From positions 1,426,001-1,490,000 of the forward strand of contig OY804578.1 of the NCBI GenBank assembly GCA_963680875.1: a stretch of 64,000 nucleotides of DNA, read 5' to 3'. Below the pieces are notes generated by a model. The model was given only the letters and a program-made list of their open reading frames with translations, had not been told where the DNA came from and did no database searches. A program made the position numbers and the translations under genes. This document shows positions 42,301 through 56,000 of this stretch, piece by piece. Source of the stretch: Bathymodiolus brooksi. Taxonomy: Eukaryota > Mollusca > Bivalvia > Mytilida > Modiolidae. Positions within the stretch are counted from its first letter, which is position 1. Each line of letters opens with the position of its first letter.

Positions 42301-44760
42301 ATTAACCGATAACCTGGAGACACAGACAACATCACAAATGTTAGAGAACACAAAAGTGGTAATCAAGAGTAAATGATAACCTGGAGACACAGACAACAAT
42401 ATAAACGTTAGAGAACACATAAGTGGTAATCAAGAGTAATTTATAACCTGGAGACACAGACAACATCATAAACGTTAGGGAACACAGAAGTAGTAATCAA
42501 GGGTAATTGATAACCCTGTGACACAGACAACATCATAAACGTTAGAGACACCGAAGGGGTAATCAAGAATAATAGATACCCTGGAGACACAGACAACATC
42601 ATAAACATTAGAGAACATAGAAGTGGTAATCAAGAGTAATTGATAACCCGGAGACACAGACAACATCATAAACATTAGAGAACACCGAGGAGGTAATCAA
42701 GAGTAATTGATAACACGGAGATACCCACGACATCATAAACGTTAGAGAACGCCGAAGAGGTAATCAAGATTAATTGATAACCTGGAGACACAAACAACAT
42801 CATAAACATTAGAGAACACCGAAGAGGTAATCAAAAGTAAGTGATAACCTGGAGACACCGACGACATCATAAACGTTAGAGAACACCGTAGAGGTAATCA
42901 AGAATAATAGATAACACGGAGACACAGACAACATCATAAACATTAGAGAACACCCAGGAGGTAATCAAGAGTAATTGATAACACGGAGATACAGACGACA
43001 TCCTAAACGTTAGAGAACGCCGAAGAGGTAATCAAGATTAATTGATAACCTGAAGACACAAACAACATCATAAACATTAGAGAACAACGAAGAGGTAATC
43101 AAAAGTAAGTGATAACCTGGAGACACAGACGACATCATAAACGTTAGAGAACACCGTAGAGGTAATCAAGAGCAATAGATAACCTGGAGACACAGAAAAC
43201 ATCATAAACGTTAGAGAACACAGAAGGGGTAATCAAGAATAATAGATAACCAGGAGACACAAACAACATCATAAACGTTAGGGAACACAGAAGTAGTAAT
43301 CAAGGGTAATTGATAACCCTGTGACACAGACAACATCATAAACGTTAGAGACACCGAAGGGGTAATCAAGAATAATAGATACCCTGGAGACACAGACAAC
43401 ATCATAAACATTAGAGAACATAGAAGTGGTAATCAAGAGTAATTGATAACCCGGAGACACAGACAACATCATAAACATTAGAGAACACCGAGGAGGTAAT
43501 CAAGAGTAATTGATAACACGGAGATACCCACGACATCATAAACGTTAGAGAACGCCGAAGAGGTAATCAAGATTAATTGATAACCTGGAGACACAAACAA
43601 CATCATAAACATTAGAGAACACCGAAGGGGTAATCAAGGGTTATTGATAACCTGGAGACACATACAACATCACAAACGTTAGAGAACACCGAAGGGTAAT
43701 CAAGAGTAATTGATAACCTGGAGACACAGACAACATAATAAACGTTAGAAAACACCGAAGGGGTAATCAAGGGTAATTGATAACCTGGAGACACAGACAA
43801 CATCATAAACATTAGAGAACACCGAAGGGGTAATCAAGAGTAATAGATAACACGGATATACAGACAACATCATAAACGTTAGAGAACACCGAAGGGGTAA
43901 TCAAGAGTAATTGATAACCTGGAGACACAGACAACATCATAAACATTAGAGAACACCGAATGGGTAATCAAGAGTAACTGATAACCCGGAGACACAGACA
44001 ACATCATAAACGTTAGAGAACACCGAAGGGGTAATCAAAAGGAATTGATAACCTGGAGACACAGACAACATCATAAACGTTAGAGACACCGAAGGAGTAA
44101 TCAACAGTAATTGATAACACGAAGATACAGACAACATCATAAACGTTAGAGAACACAGAAGGATCAATCAAGAGTAATTGATAACCTGGAGACACAGACG
44201 ACATCATAAACGTTAGAGAACACAGAAGCGGTAATCAAAAGTAATTGATAACACGAAGATACAGACAACATCATAAACGTTAGAGAACACAAAAGGAGCA
44301 ATCAAGAGTAATTGATAACACGGAGACACAGACGACATCATAAACGTTAGAGAACACCGAAGTAGTAATCAACAGTAATTGATAACACGAAGATACAGAC
44401 AACATCATAAACGTTAGAGAACACAGAAGGAGCAATCAAGAGTAATTGATAACTTGGAGACACAGACGACATCATAAACGAATAGATAACCCGGAGACAC
44501 AGACAACATCATAAACATTAGAGAACACCGAAGGGGTAATCAAGAATAATAGATAATACGGAGATACAGACATCATAAATGTTAGAGACACCGAAGGGGT
44601 AATCAAGAGTAATTGATAACACGGAGACATAGACAACATCATAAACGTTAGAGAACACCGAAGGGGTAATCAAGAGTAATTGATAACCTGGAGACACAGA
44701 CAACATCATAAACGTTAGAGAACACAGACGGAGTAATCAAGAGTAATTGATAACCCGGAG
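30800..44760. repeat. About 7.0 kb tandem higher-order duplication
   Basis: 30800-37880 matches 37880-44760. The offset begins at 7080 bp and falls to 7013, 6946 and 6879 bp, three steps of exactly 67 bp. The lost monomers lie near 39304, 39590 and 41110. Landmarks agree: 33156 to 40102 is 6946 and 37599 to 44478 is 6879. Confidence 0.92.
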
Positions 44761-47700
44761 ACAAAGACAACATCATAAACGTTAGAGACACCGAAGGGGT
44801 AATCAAGAGTAATTGATAACTTGGAGACACAGACGACATCATAAACGTTAGAGAACACAGAAGGGGTAATCAAGAGTAATTGATAACCTGGAGACACAGA
44901 CAACATCATAAACGTTAGAGAACACAGAAGGAGTAATCAAGAGTAATTGATAACCTGGAAACACAGACAACATCATAAACGTTAGAGAACACCGAAGGGG
45001 TAATCAAGAGTAATTGATAACCTGGAGACACAGACGACATCATAAACGTTAGAAAACACCGAAGAGGTAATCAAGAGTAACCGATAACCTGGAGACACAG
45101 ACAACATCATAAACGTTAGAGAACACAGAAGGGATAATCAAGAGTAATTGATAACCCGGAGACACAGACGACATCATAAACGTTAGAGAACACCGAATGA
45201 GTAATCAAGAATAATTGATAACCTGGAGACACAGACATCAAAAACGATAGAGACACCAAAGTGGTAATCAAGGGTAATTGATAACCCTTTGAAACAGACA
45301 ACATCATAAACGTTAGAGAACACCGAAGGGTTAATCAAGAGTAATTGATAACCTGGAGACACAGACGACATCATTAACGTTAGAGAACACAGAAGGGGTA
45401 ATCAAGAGTAACCGATAACCTGGAGACACAGACAACATCATAAACGTTAGAGAACATAGAAGGGGTAATCAAGAGTAATTGATAACCCGGAGACACAGAC
45501 GACATCATAAACGTTAGAGACACCGAAGGGGTAATCAAGAGTAATTGATAACACGGAGATACAGACGACATCATAAACGTTAGAGAACACAGAAGGGGTA
45601 ATCAGGAGTGGTTGATAACCTGGAGACACAGACAACATCATAAACGTTAGAGAACACCGAAGTAGTAATCAAGAGTAATTGATAACCTGGAGACACAAAC
45701 AACATCATAAACATTAGAGAAAACCGAAGAAGTCATCAAGAGTAATTGATAACCCGGAGACAAAGACAACATCATAAACGTTATAGAACACAGAAGGAGT
45801 AATCAAGAGTAATTGATAACCTGGAGACACAGACGACATAATAAACGTTAGAGAACACAGAAGGAGTAATCAGGAGTGGTTGATAACCTGGAGACACAGA
45901 CGACATCATACACGTTAAAGAACACAGAAGGGGTAATCAAGAGTAATATATAACCTGGAGACACAGACGACATCATACACGTTAGAGAACGCCGAAGGGG
46001 TAATCAAGAGTAATTGATAACCCGGAGACACACACAATATCATAAACGTTAGAGAACACCGAAGGGGTAGTCAAGAGTAATTGATAACCTGGAGACACAG
46101 ACGACATCATACACGTTAGAGAACACCGAAGGGTAATCAAGAGTAACTGATAACCCAGAGACACAGACAACATCATACACGTTAGAGAACACCGAAGGGG
46201 TAATCGAGAGTAATTGATAACCTGGAGAAACAGACAACATAATAAACGTTAGAGAACACCGAAGGGTTAATCAAGAGTAACCGATAAACCGGAGACACAG
46301 ACAACATCATAAACGTTAGAAACACCGAAGGGGTAATCATGAGTAACTGAAAACCTGGAGGCACAGACGACATCATAAACGTTAGAGAACACTAAATTGG
46401 TAATCAAGAGTAATTGATAACCTGGAGACACAGACAACATCATAAACGTTAGAGAACACCGAAGGGGTAATCCAGAGTAATTGATAACCTGGAGATACAG
46501 ACAACATCATAAACGTTAGAGAACACCGAAGGGGTAATCCAGAGTAATTGATAACCTGGAGATACAGACAACATCATAAACGTTAGAGAACACCGAAGGG
46601 GTAATCAAGAGTAATTGATAACCCAGAGACACAGACAACATCATAAACGTTAGGGACACCGAAGGGGTAATCAAGAGTGGTTGATAACCCGGAGACACAG
46701 ACAACATCATAAACGTTAGAGAACACCGAAGGGGTAATCAAGAGTAATTGATAACCTGGAGACAAAGACAACATCATAAACGTTAGAGAACACCGAAGAG
46801 GTAATCTAGAGTAATTGATAACCTGGAGACACAGACAACATAATACACGTTAGAGAACACCGAAGGGGTAACCAAGAGTAACTGATAACCCGGAGACACA
46901 GACGACATCATAAACGTTAGAGAACACAGAAGGGGTAATCAAGAGTAATTGATAACCTGGAGACACAGACGACATCATAAACGTTAGAGAACACCAAAGG
47001 GGTAATCAAGAGTAATTGATAACCTGGAGACACAGATAACATCATTAACGTTAGAGAACGCCGAAGGGGTAATCCAGAGTAATTGATGACATGGAGGCAC
47101 AGACGACATCATAAACGTTAGAGAACACAGAAGGGGTAATCAAGAGTAATTGATAACTCAGAGACACAGACAACATCATAAACGTTAGAGAACACAGAAG
47201 GGGTAATCATGAGTAATTGATAACCCGGAGACACAGACAACATCATAAACGTTAGGGACACCGAAGGGGTAATCAAGAGTGGTTGATAACCTGGAGACAC
47301 AGACAACATAATAAACGTTAGAGAACACCGAAGGTGTAAAACAAGAGTAATTGATAACCCGAAGACACAGACAACATCATAAACGTTAGAAACACCGAAG
47401 GGGTAATCAAGAGTAACGGAAAACTTGGAGACACAGACGACATCATAAACGTTAGAGAACACCAAAGGGGTAATCAAGAGTAATTGATAACCTGGAGACA
47501 CAGAAAACATCATAAACGTTAGAGAACACCGAAGGGGTAATCAAGAGTAATTGATAACCGAGAGACACAGACAACATCATAAACGTTAGGGACACCGAAG
47601 GGGTAATCAAGAGTGGTTGATAACCCGGAGACACAGACAACATCATAAACGTTAGAGAACACCGAAGGGGTAATCAAGAGTAATTGATAACCCGGCGACA

Positions 47701-48095
47701 CAGACAACATCATAAACGTTAGGGACACCGAAGGGGTAATCAAGAGTGGTTGATAACCCAGAGAAACAGACAACATCATAAACGTTAGAGAACACCGAAG
47801 GGGTAATCAAGAGTAACTGAAAACCTGGAGACACAGACAACATCATAAACGTTAGGGACACCGAAGGGGTAATCAAGAGTGGTTGATAACCTGGAGACAC
47901 AGACAACATAATAAACGTTAGAGAACACCGAAGGTGTAAAACAAGAGTAATTGATAACCCGAAGACACAGACAACATCATAAACGTTAGAAACACCGAAG
48001 GGGTAATCAAGAGTAACGGAAAACCTGGAGACACAGACGACATCATAAACGTTAGAGAACACCAAAGGGGTAATCAAGAGTAATTGATAACCTGG

Positions 48096-50102
48096 AGACA
48101 CATAAAACATCATAAACGTTAGAGAACACCGAAGGGGTAATCAAGAGTAATTGATAACCTGGAGATACAGACAACATCATAAACGTTAGAGAACGCCGAA
48201 GGGGTAATCAAGAGTAATTGATAACCGAGAGACACAGACAACATCATAAACGTTAGGGACACCGAAGGGGTAATCAAGAGTGGTTGATAAACCGGAGACA
48301 CACACAACATCATAAACGTTAGAGAACACCGAAGGGGTAATCAAGAGTAATTGATAACCTGGCGACACAGACAACATCATAAACGTTAGGGACACCGAAG
48401 GGGTAATCAAGAGTGGTTGATAACCCAGAGAAACAGACAACATCATAAACGTTAGAAACACCGAAGGGGTAATCAAGAGTAACTGATATCCCGGAGACAC
48501 AGACAACATCATAAACGTTAGAGAACACCGAAGGGGTAATCAAGAGTAACTGAAAACCTGGAGACACAGACGACATCATAAACGTTAGAGAACACCAAAG
48601 GGGTAATCAAGAATAATTGATAACCAGGAGACACAGACAACATCATAAACGTTAGGGAATACCGAAGGGGTAATCCAGAGTAATTGATAACCCGGAGACA
48701 CAGACAACATCATAAACGTTAGGGACACCGAAGGGGTAATCAAGAGTGGTTGATTACCCGGAGACACAGACAACATCAGAAACGTTAGAGAACACCGAAG
48801 GGGTAATCAAGAGTAATTGATAACCCAGCGACACAGACAACATCATAAACGTTAGGGACACAGAAGGGGTAATCAAGAGTAATTGATAACCTGGAGACAC
48901 AGACGACATCATAAACGTTAGAGAACACCAAAGGGGTAATCAAGAGTAATTGATGACCTGGAGACACAGACGACATCATAAACGTTAGAGAACACAGAAT
49001 GGGTAATCAAGAGTAATTGATAACCCAAAGACACAGACAACATCATAAACGTTAGAGAACACCGAAGGGGTAATCAAGAGTAATTGATAAACCGGAGACA
49101 CATAAAACATCATAAACGTTAGAGAACACCGAAGGGGTAATCAAGAGTAATTGATAACCTGGAGATACAGACAACATCATAAACGTTAGAGAACACCGAA
49201 GGGGTAATCAAGAGTAATTGATAACCGAGAGACACAGACAACATCATAAACGTTAGGGACACCGAAGGGGTAATCAAGAGTGGTTGATAAACCGGAGACA
49301 CACACAACATCATAAACGTTAGAGAACACCGAAGGGGTAATCAAGAGTAATTGATAACCTGGCGACACAGACAACATCATAAACGTTAGGGACACCGAAG
49401 GGGTAATCAAGAGTGGTTGATAACCCAGAGAAACAGACAACATCATAAACGTTAGAAACACCGAAGGGGTAATCAAGAGTAACTGATATCCCGGAGACAC
49501 AGACAACATCATAAACGTTAGAGAACACCGAAGGGGTAATCAAGAGTAACTGAAAACCTGGAGACACAGACGACATCATAAACGTTAGAGAACACCAAAG
49601 GGGTAATCAAGAATAATTGATAACCAGGAGACACAGACAACATCATAAACGTTAGGGAATACCGAAGGGGTAATCCAGAGTAATTGATAACCCGGAGACA
49701 CAGACAACATCATAAACGTTAGGGACACCGAAGGGGTAATCAAGAGTGGTTGATTACCCGGAGACACAGACAACATCAGAAACGTTAGAGAACACCGAAG
49801 GGGTAATCAAGAGTAATTGATAACCCAGCGACACAGACAACATCATAAACGTTAGGGACACAGAAGGGGTAATCAAGAGTAATTGATAACCTGGAGACAC
49901 AGACGACATCATAAACGTTAGAGAACACCAAAGGGGTAATCAAGAGTAATTGATGACCTGGAGACACAGACGACATCATAAACGTTAGAGAACACAGAAT
50001 GGGTAATCAAGAGTAATTGATAACCCAAAGACACAGACAACATCATAAACGTTAGAGAACACCGAAGGGGTAATCAAGAGTAATTGATAAACCGGAGACA
50101 CA
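48096..50102. repeat. 1000 bp tandem duplication
   Basis: 48096-49095 is repeated at 49096-50095 with an offset of exactly 1000 bp. Almost every base agrees; one visible difference is GAACGCCG at 48192 against GAACACCG at 49192. The unit holds 15 monomers. Confidence 0.92.
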
Positions 50103-50103
50103 G

Positions 50104-53010
50104 ACAACATCATAAACGTTAGGGACACCGAAGGGGTAATCATGAGTGGTTGATAACCTGGAGACACAGACAACATCATAAACGTTAGAGAACACCGAAG
50201 GGGTAAAACAAGAGTAATTGATAACCCGAAGACACAGACAACATCATAAACGTTAGAAACACCGTAGGGGTAATCAAGAGTAACGGAAAACCTGGAGACA
50301 AAGAAAACATCATAAACGTTAGAGACACCAAAGGGGTAATCAAGAATAATAGATAACACGGAGATACAGACATCATAAATGTTAGAGAACACCGAAGGGC
50401 TAATCAAGAGTAATTGATAACCCAGAGACACAGACAACATCATAAACGTTAGAGACACCGAAGGGGTAATCAATAGGTGTTGATACACCGGAGGCACAGA
50501 CAACATCATAAACGTTAGAGAACGCCGAAGGGGTAATCAAGAGTAATTGATAACACGGAGACACAGACAACATCATAAACGTTAGAGAACACCGAAAGGG
50601 TAATCAAGAGTAATTGATAACCTGGCGACACAGACAACATCATAAACGTTAGAGAACACAGAAGGAGTAATCAAGAGTAATTGATAACCTGGAGACACAG
50701 ACATCAAAAACGATAGAGACACCGAAGTGGTAATGAAGAGTAATTGATAACCCTGTGACACAGACAACATCTTAAACGTTAGAGAACACCGAAGGGGTAA
50801 TCAAGAGTAATTGATAACCTGGAGACACAGACGACATCATTAACGTTAGAGAACAACGAAGGGATAATCAAGAGTAACCGATAACCTGGAGACACAGACA
50901 ACATCATAAACGTTAGAGAACACAGAGGGGATAATCAAGAGTAATTGATAACACGGAGACACAGACGACATCATAAACGTTAGAGAAGACAGAAGGGGTA
51001 ATCAAGAGTAATTGATAACCTGGAGACACAGACAACATCATAAACGTTAGAGAACACCGAAGAGGTAATCAAGAGTAATTGATAACACGGAGATACAGAC
51101 GACATCATAAACGTTAGAGAACACAGAAGGGGTAATCAAGAGTAATAGATAACCCGGAGACACTGACGACATCATAAACGTTAGAGTACACCGAAGGGGT
51201 AATCCAAAGTAATTGATAACCTGGAGATACAGACAACATCATAAACGTTAGAGACACCGAAGGGGTAATCAAGAGTAATTGATAACACGGAGACACAGAC
51301 GACATCATAAACGTTAGAGAAGACAGAAGGGGTAATCAAGAGTAATTGATAACCTGGAGACACAGACAACATCATAAACGTTAGAGAACACCGAAGGGGT
51401 AATCAAGAGTAATTGATAACCTGGAGACACAGACAAAATCATTAACGTTAGAAAACACCGAAGAGGTAATCAAGAGTAATTGATAACCTGGAGACACAGA
51501 CAACATCATAAACGTTAGAGAACACCGAAAGGGTAATCCAGAGTAATTGATAACTTGAGATACAGACAACATCATAAACGTTAGAGAACACCGAAAGGGT
51601 AATCCAGAGTAATTGATAACTTGAGATACCGACAACATCATAAACGTTAGAGAACACCGAAGGGGTAATCAAGAGTAATTGATAACCCAGAGACACAGAC
51701 AACATCATAAACGTTAGAGACACCGAAGGGGTAATCAATAGTGGTTGATAACCCGGAGGCAAAGACAACATCATAAACGTTAGAGAACACCGAAGGGTAA
51801 TCAAGAGTAATTGATAACCCGGAGACACAGACAACATCATAAACGTTAGGGACACCGAAGGGGTAATCATGAGTGGTTGATAACCTGGAGACACAGACAA
51901 CATAATAAACGTTAGAGAACACCGAAGGGGTAAAACAAGAGTAATTGATAACCCGAAGACACAGACAACATCATAAACGTTAGAAACACCGAAGGGGTAA
52001 TCAAGAGTAACGGAAAACCTGGAGACAAAGAAAACATCATAAACGTTAGAGACACCAAAGGGGTAATCAAGAATAATAGATAACACGGAGATACAGACAT
52101 CATAAATGTTAGAGAACACCGAAGGGCTAATCAAGAGTAATTGATAACCCAGAGACACAGACAACATCATAAACGTTAGAGACGCCGAAGGGGTAATCAA
52201 TAGGGGTTGATAAACGGAGGCACAGACAACATCATAAACGTTAGAGAACGCCGAAGGGGTAATCAAGAGTAATTGATAACACGGAGACACAGACAACATC
52301 ATAAACGTTAGAGAACACCGAAAGGGTAATCAAGAGTAATTGATAACCTGGCGACACAGACAACATCATAAACGTTAGAGAACACAGAAGGAGTAATCAA
52401 GAGTAATTGATAACCTGGAGACACAGACATAAAAAACGATAGAGACACCGAAGTGGTAATCAAGAGTAATTGATAACCCTGTGACACAGACAACATCTTA
52501 AACGTTAGAGAACACCGAAGGGGTAATCAAGAGTAATTGATAACCTGGAGACACAGACGACATCATTAACGTTAGAGAACACCGAAGGGATAATCAAGAG
52601 TAACTGATAACCTGGAGACACAGACAACATCATAAACGTTGGAGAACACAGAGGGGATAATCAAGAGTAATTGATAACACGGAGACACAGACGACATCAT
52701 AAACGTTAGAGAAGACAGAAGGGGTAATCAAGAGTAATTGATAACCTGGAGACACAGACAACATCATAAACGTTAGAGAACACCGAAGAGATAATCAAGA
52801 GTAATTGATAACACGGAGATACAGACGACATCATAAACGTTAGAGAACACAGAAGGGGTAATCAAGAGTAATAGATAACCCGGAGACACTGACGACATCA
52901 TAAACGTTAGAGAACACCGAAGGGGTAATCCAAAGTAATTGATAACCTGGAGATACAGACAACATCATAAACGTTAGAGACACCGAAGGGGTAATCAAGA
53001 GTAATTGATA
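50104..53010. repeat. About 1727 bp offset duplication
   Basis: 50104-51283 matches 51831-53010 at 1727 to 1726 bp. Several copies of the variants AAAACAAGAGTAATTG, GTAACGGAAAACC and a short CAGACATCATAAATG monomer keep their order in both. Confidence 0.75.
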
Positions 53011-56000
53011 ACCTGAAGACACAGAAAACATCATAAACGTTAGAGACACCGAAGGGGTAATCAAGAATAATAGTTAACACGGAGATACAGACATCATAAA
53101 TGCTAGAGAACACCGAAGGGGTAATAAAGAGAAATTGATAACACGGAGACACAGACAACATCATAAACGTTAGAGAACACCGAAGGGGTAATCAAGAGTA
53201 ATTGATAACCTGGAGACACAGACAAAATCATAAACGTTAGAAAACACCGAAGGGGTAATCAAGAGTAATTGATAACCTGGAGACACAGACAACATCATAA
53301 ACGTTAGAGAACACCGAAAGGGTAATCCAGAGTAATTGATAACTTGAGATACAAACAACATCATAAACGTTAGAGAACACCGAAGGGGTAATCAAGAGTA
53401 ATTGATAACCCAGAGACACAGACAACATCATAAACGTTAGAGACACCGAAGGGGTAATCAATAGTGGTTGATAACCCGGATGCAAAGACAACATCATAAA
53501 CGTTAGAGAACACCGAAGGGGTAATCAAGAGTAATTGATAACACGGAGACACAGAAAACATCATAAACGTTAGAGAACACCGAAGGGGTAATCAAGAGTG
53601 GTTGATAACCGGAGACACAGACAACATCATACACGTTACAGAACACCGAAGGGGTAATCAAGAGTAAGTGATAACCCGGAAACACAGACAACATCATAAA
53701 CGTTAGAGAACCCAGAAGGAGTAATCAAGAGTAATTGATAACCCGGAGACACAGACAACATGATAAACGTTACAGAACACCGAAGTGGTAATCAAGAGTA
53801 ATTGATAACCCGGAAACACAGACAACATCATAAACGTTATAGAACACAGAAGGAGTAATCAAGAGTAATTGATAACCTGGAGACACAGACGACATCATAA
53901 ACGTTAGAGAACACCGAAGGAGTAATCAGGAGTGGTTGATAACCTGGAGACACAGACGACATCATACACGTTAAAGAACACAGAAGGGGTAATCAAGAGT
54001 AATATATAACCTGGAGACACAGACGACATCATACACGTTAGAGAACGCCGAAGGGGTAATCAAGAGTAATTGATAACCCGGAGACACACACAACATCATA
54101 AACGTTAGAGAAAACCAAAGCGGTAATCAAGAGTAACTGATAACCCAGAGACACAGACAACATCATACACGTTAGAGAACACCGAAGGGGTAATCGAGAG
54201 TAATTGATAACCTGGAGAAACCGACAATATAATAAACGTTAGAGAACACCGAAGGGTTAATCAAGAGTGATGGATAACCTGGAGATATAGACAACATCAT
54301 AAACGTTAGAGAACACCGAAGGGGTAATCAAGAGTAATTGATAACCCAGAGACACAGACAACATCATAAACGTTAGGGACACCGAAGGGGTAATCAAGAG
54401 TGGTTGATAACCTGGAGACACAGACAACATCATAAACGTTAGAGAACACCGAAGGGGTAATCAAGAGTAATTGATAACCTGGAGACACAGACAACATCAT
54501 AAACGTTAGAGAACACCGAAGGTGTAATCAAGAGTAACTGATAACCCGGAGACACAGACAACATCATAAACGTTAGAGAACACCGAAGAGGTAATCTAGA
54601 GTAATTGATAACCTGGAGACACAGACAACATAATACACGTTAGAGAACACCGAAGGGGTAATCAAGAGTAACTGATAACCCGGAGACACAGACGACATCA
54701 TAAACGTTAGAGACACCGAAGGGGTAATCAAGAATAATAGATACCCTGGAGACACAGACAACATCATAAACATTAGAGAACATAGAAGTGGTAATCAAGA
54801 GTAATTGATAACCCGGAGACACAGACAACATCATAAACATTAGAGAACACCGAGGAGGTAATCAAGAGTAATTGATAACACGGAGATACCCACGACATCA
54901 TAAACGTTAGAGAACGCCGAAGAGGTAATCAAGATTAATTGATAACCTGGAGACACAAACAACATCATAAACATTAGAGAACACCGAAGAGGTAATCAAA
55001 AGTAAGTGATAACCTGGAGACACCGACGACATCATAAACGTTAGAGAACACCGTAGAGGTAATCAAGAATAATAGATAACACGGAGACACAGACAACATC
55101 ATAAACATTAGAGAACACCGAAGAGGTAATCAAGATTAATTGATAACCTGAAGACACAAACAACATCATAAACATTAGAGAACAACGAAGAGGTAATCAA
55201 AAGTAAGTGATAACCTGGAGACACAGACGACATCATAAACGTTAGAGAACACCGTAGAGGTAATCAAGAGCAATAGATAACCTGGAGACACAGAAAACAT
55301 CATAAACGTTAGAGAACACAGAAGGGGTAATCAAGAATAATAGATAACCAGGAGACACAAACAACATCATAAACATTAGAGAACACCGAAGAGGTAATCA
55401 AGAGTAATTGATAACCTGGAGACAAAGAAAACATCATAAACGTTAGAGACACCGAAGGGGTAATCAAGAATAATAGATAATACGGAGATACAGACATCAT
55501 AAATGTTAGAGACATCGAAGGGGTAATCAAGAGTAATTGATAACACGGAGACATAGACAACATCATAAACGTTAGAGAACACCGAAGGGGTAATCAAGAG
55601 TAATTGATAACCTGGAGACACAGACAACATCATAAACGTTAGAGAACACAGACGGAGTAATCAAGAGTAATTGATAACCCGGAGACAAAGACAACATCAT
55701 AAACGTTAGAGACACCGAAGGGGTAATCAAGAGTAATTGATAACTTGGAGACACAGACGACATCATAAACGTTAGAGAACACAGAAGGGGTAATCAAGAG
55801 TAATTGATAACCTGGAGACACAGACAACATCATAAACGTTAGAGAACACAGAAGGAGTAATCAAGAGTAATTGATAACCTGGAAACACAGACAACATCAT
55901 AAACGTTAGAGAACACCGAAGGGGTAATCAAGAGTAATTGATAACCTGGAGACACAGACGACATCATAAACGTTAGAAAACACCGAAGAGGTAATCAAGA

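Noticed and set aside
51448..52302. Minus-strand open frame of 284 codons, and similar ones of 131-175 codons (for example 49985-50509 and 58509-59036)
   Set aside because: They are translations of satellite monomers. Frames rotate because 67 is not a multiple of three, and longer frames appear where 66 bp monomers postpone the stop. No domain, no codon-level constraint.
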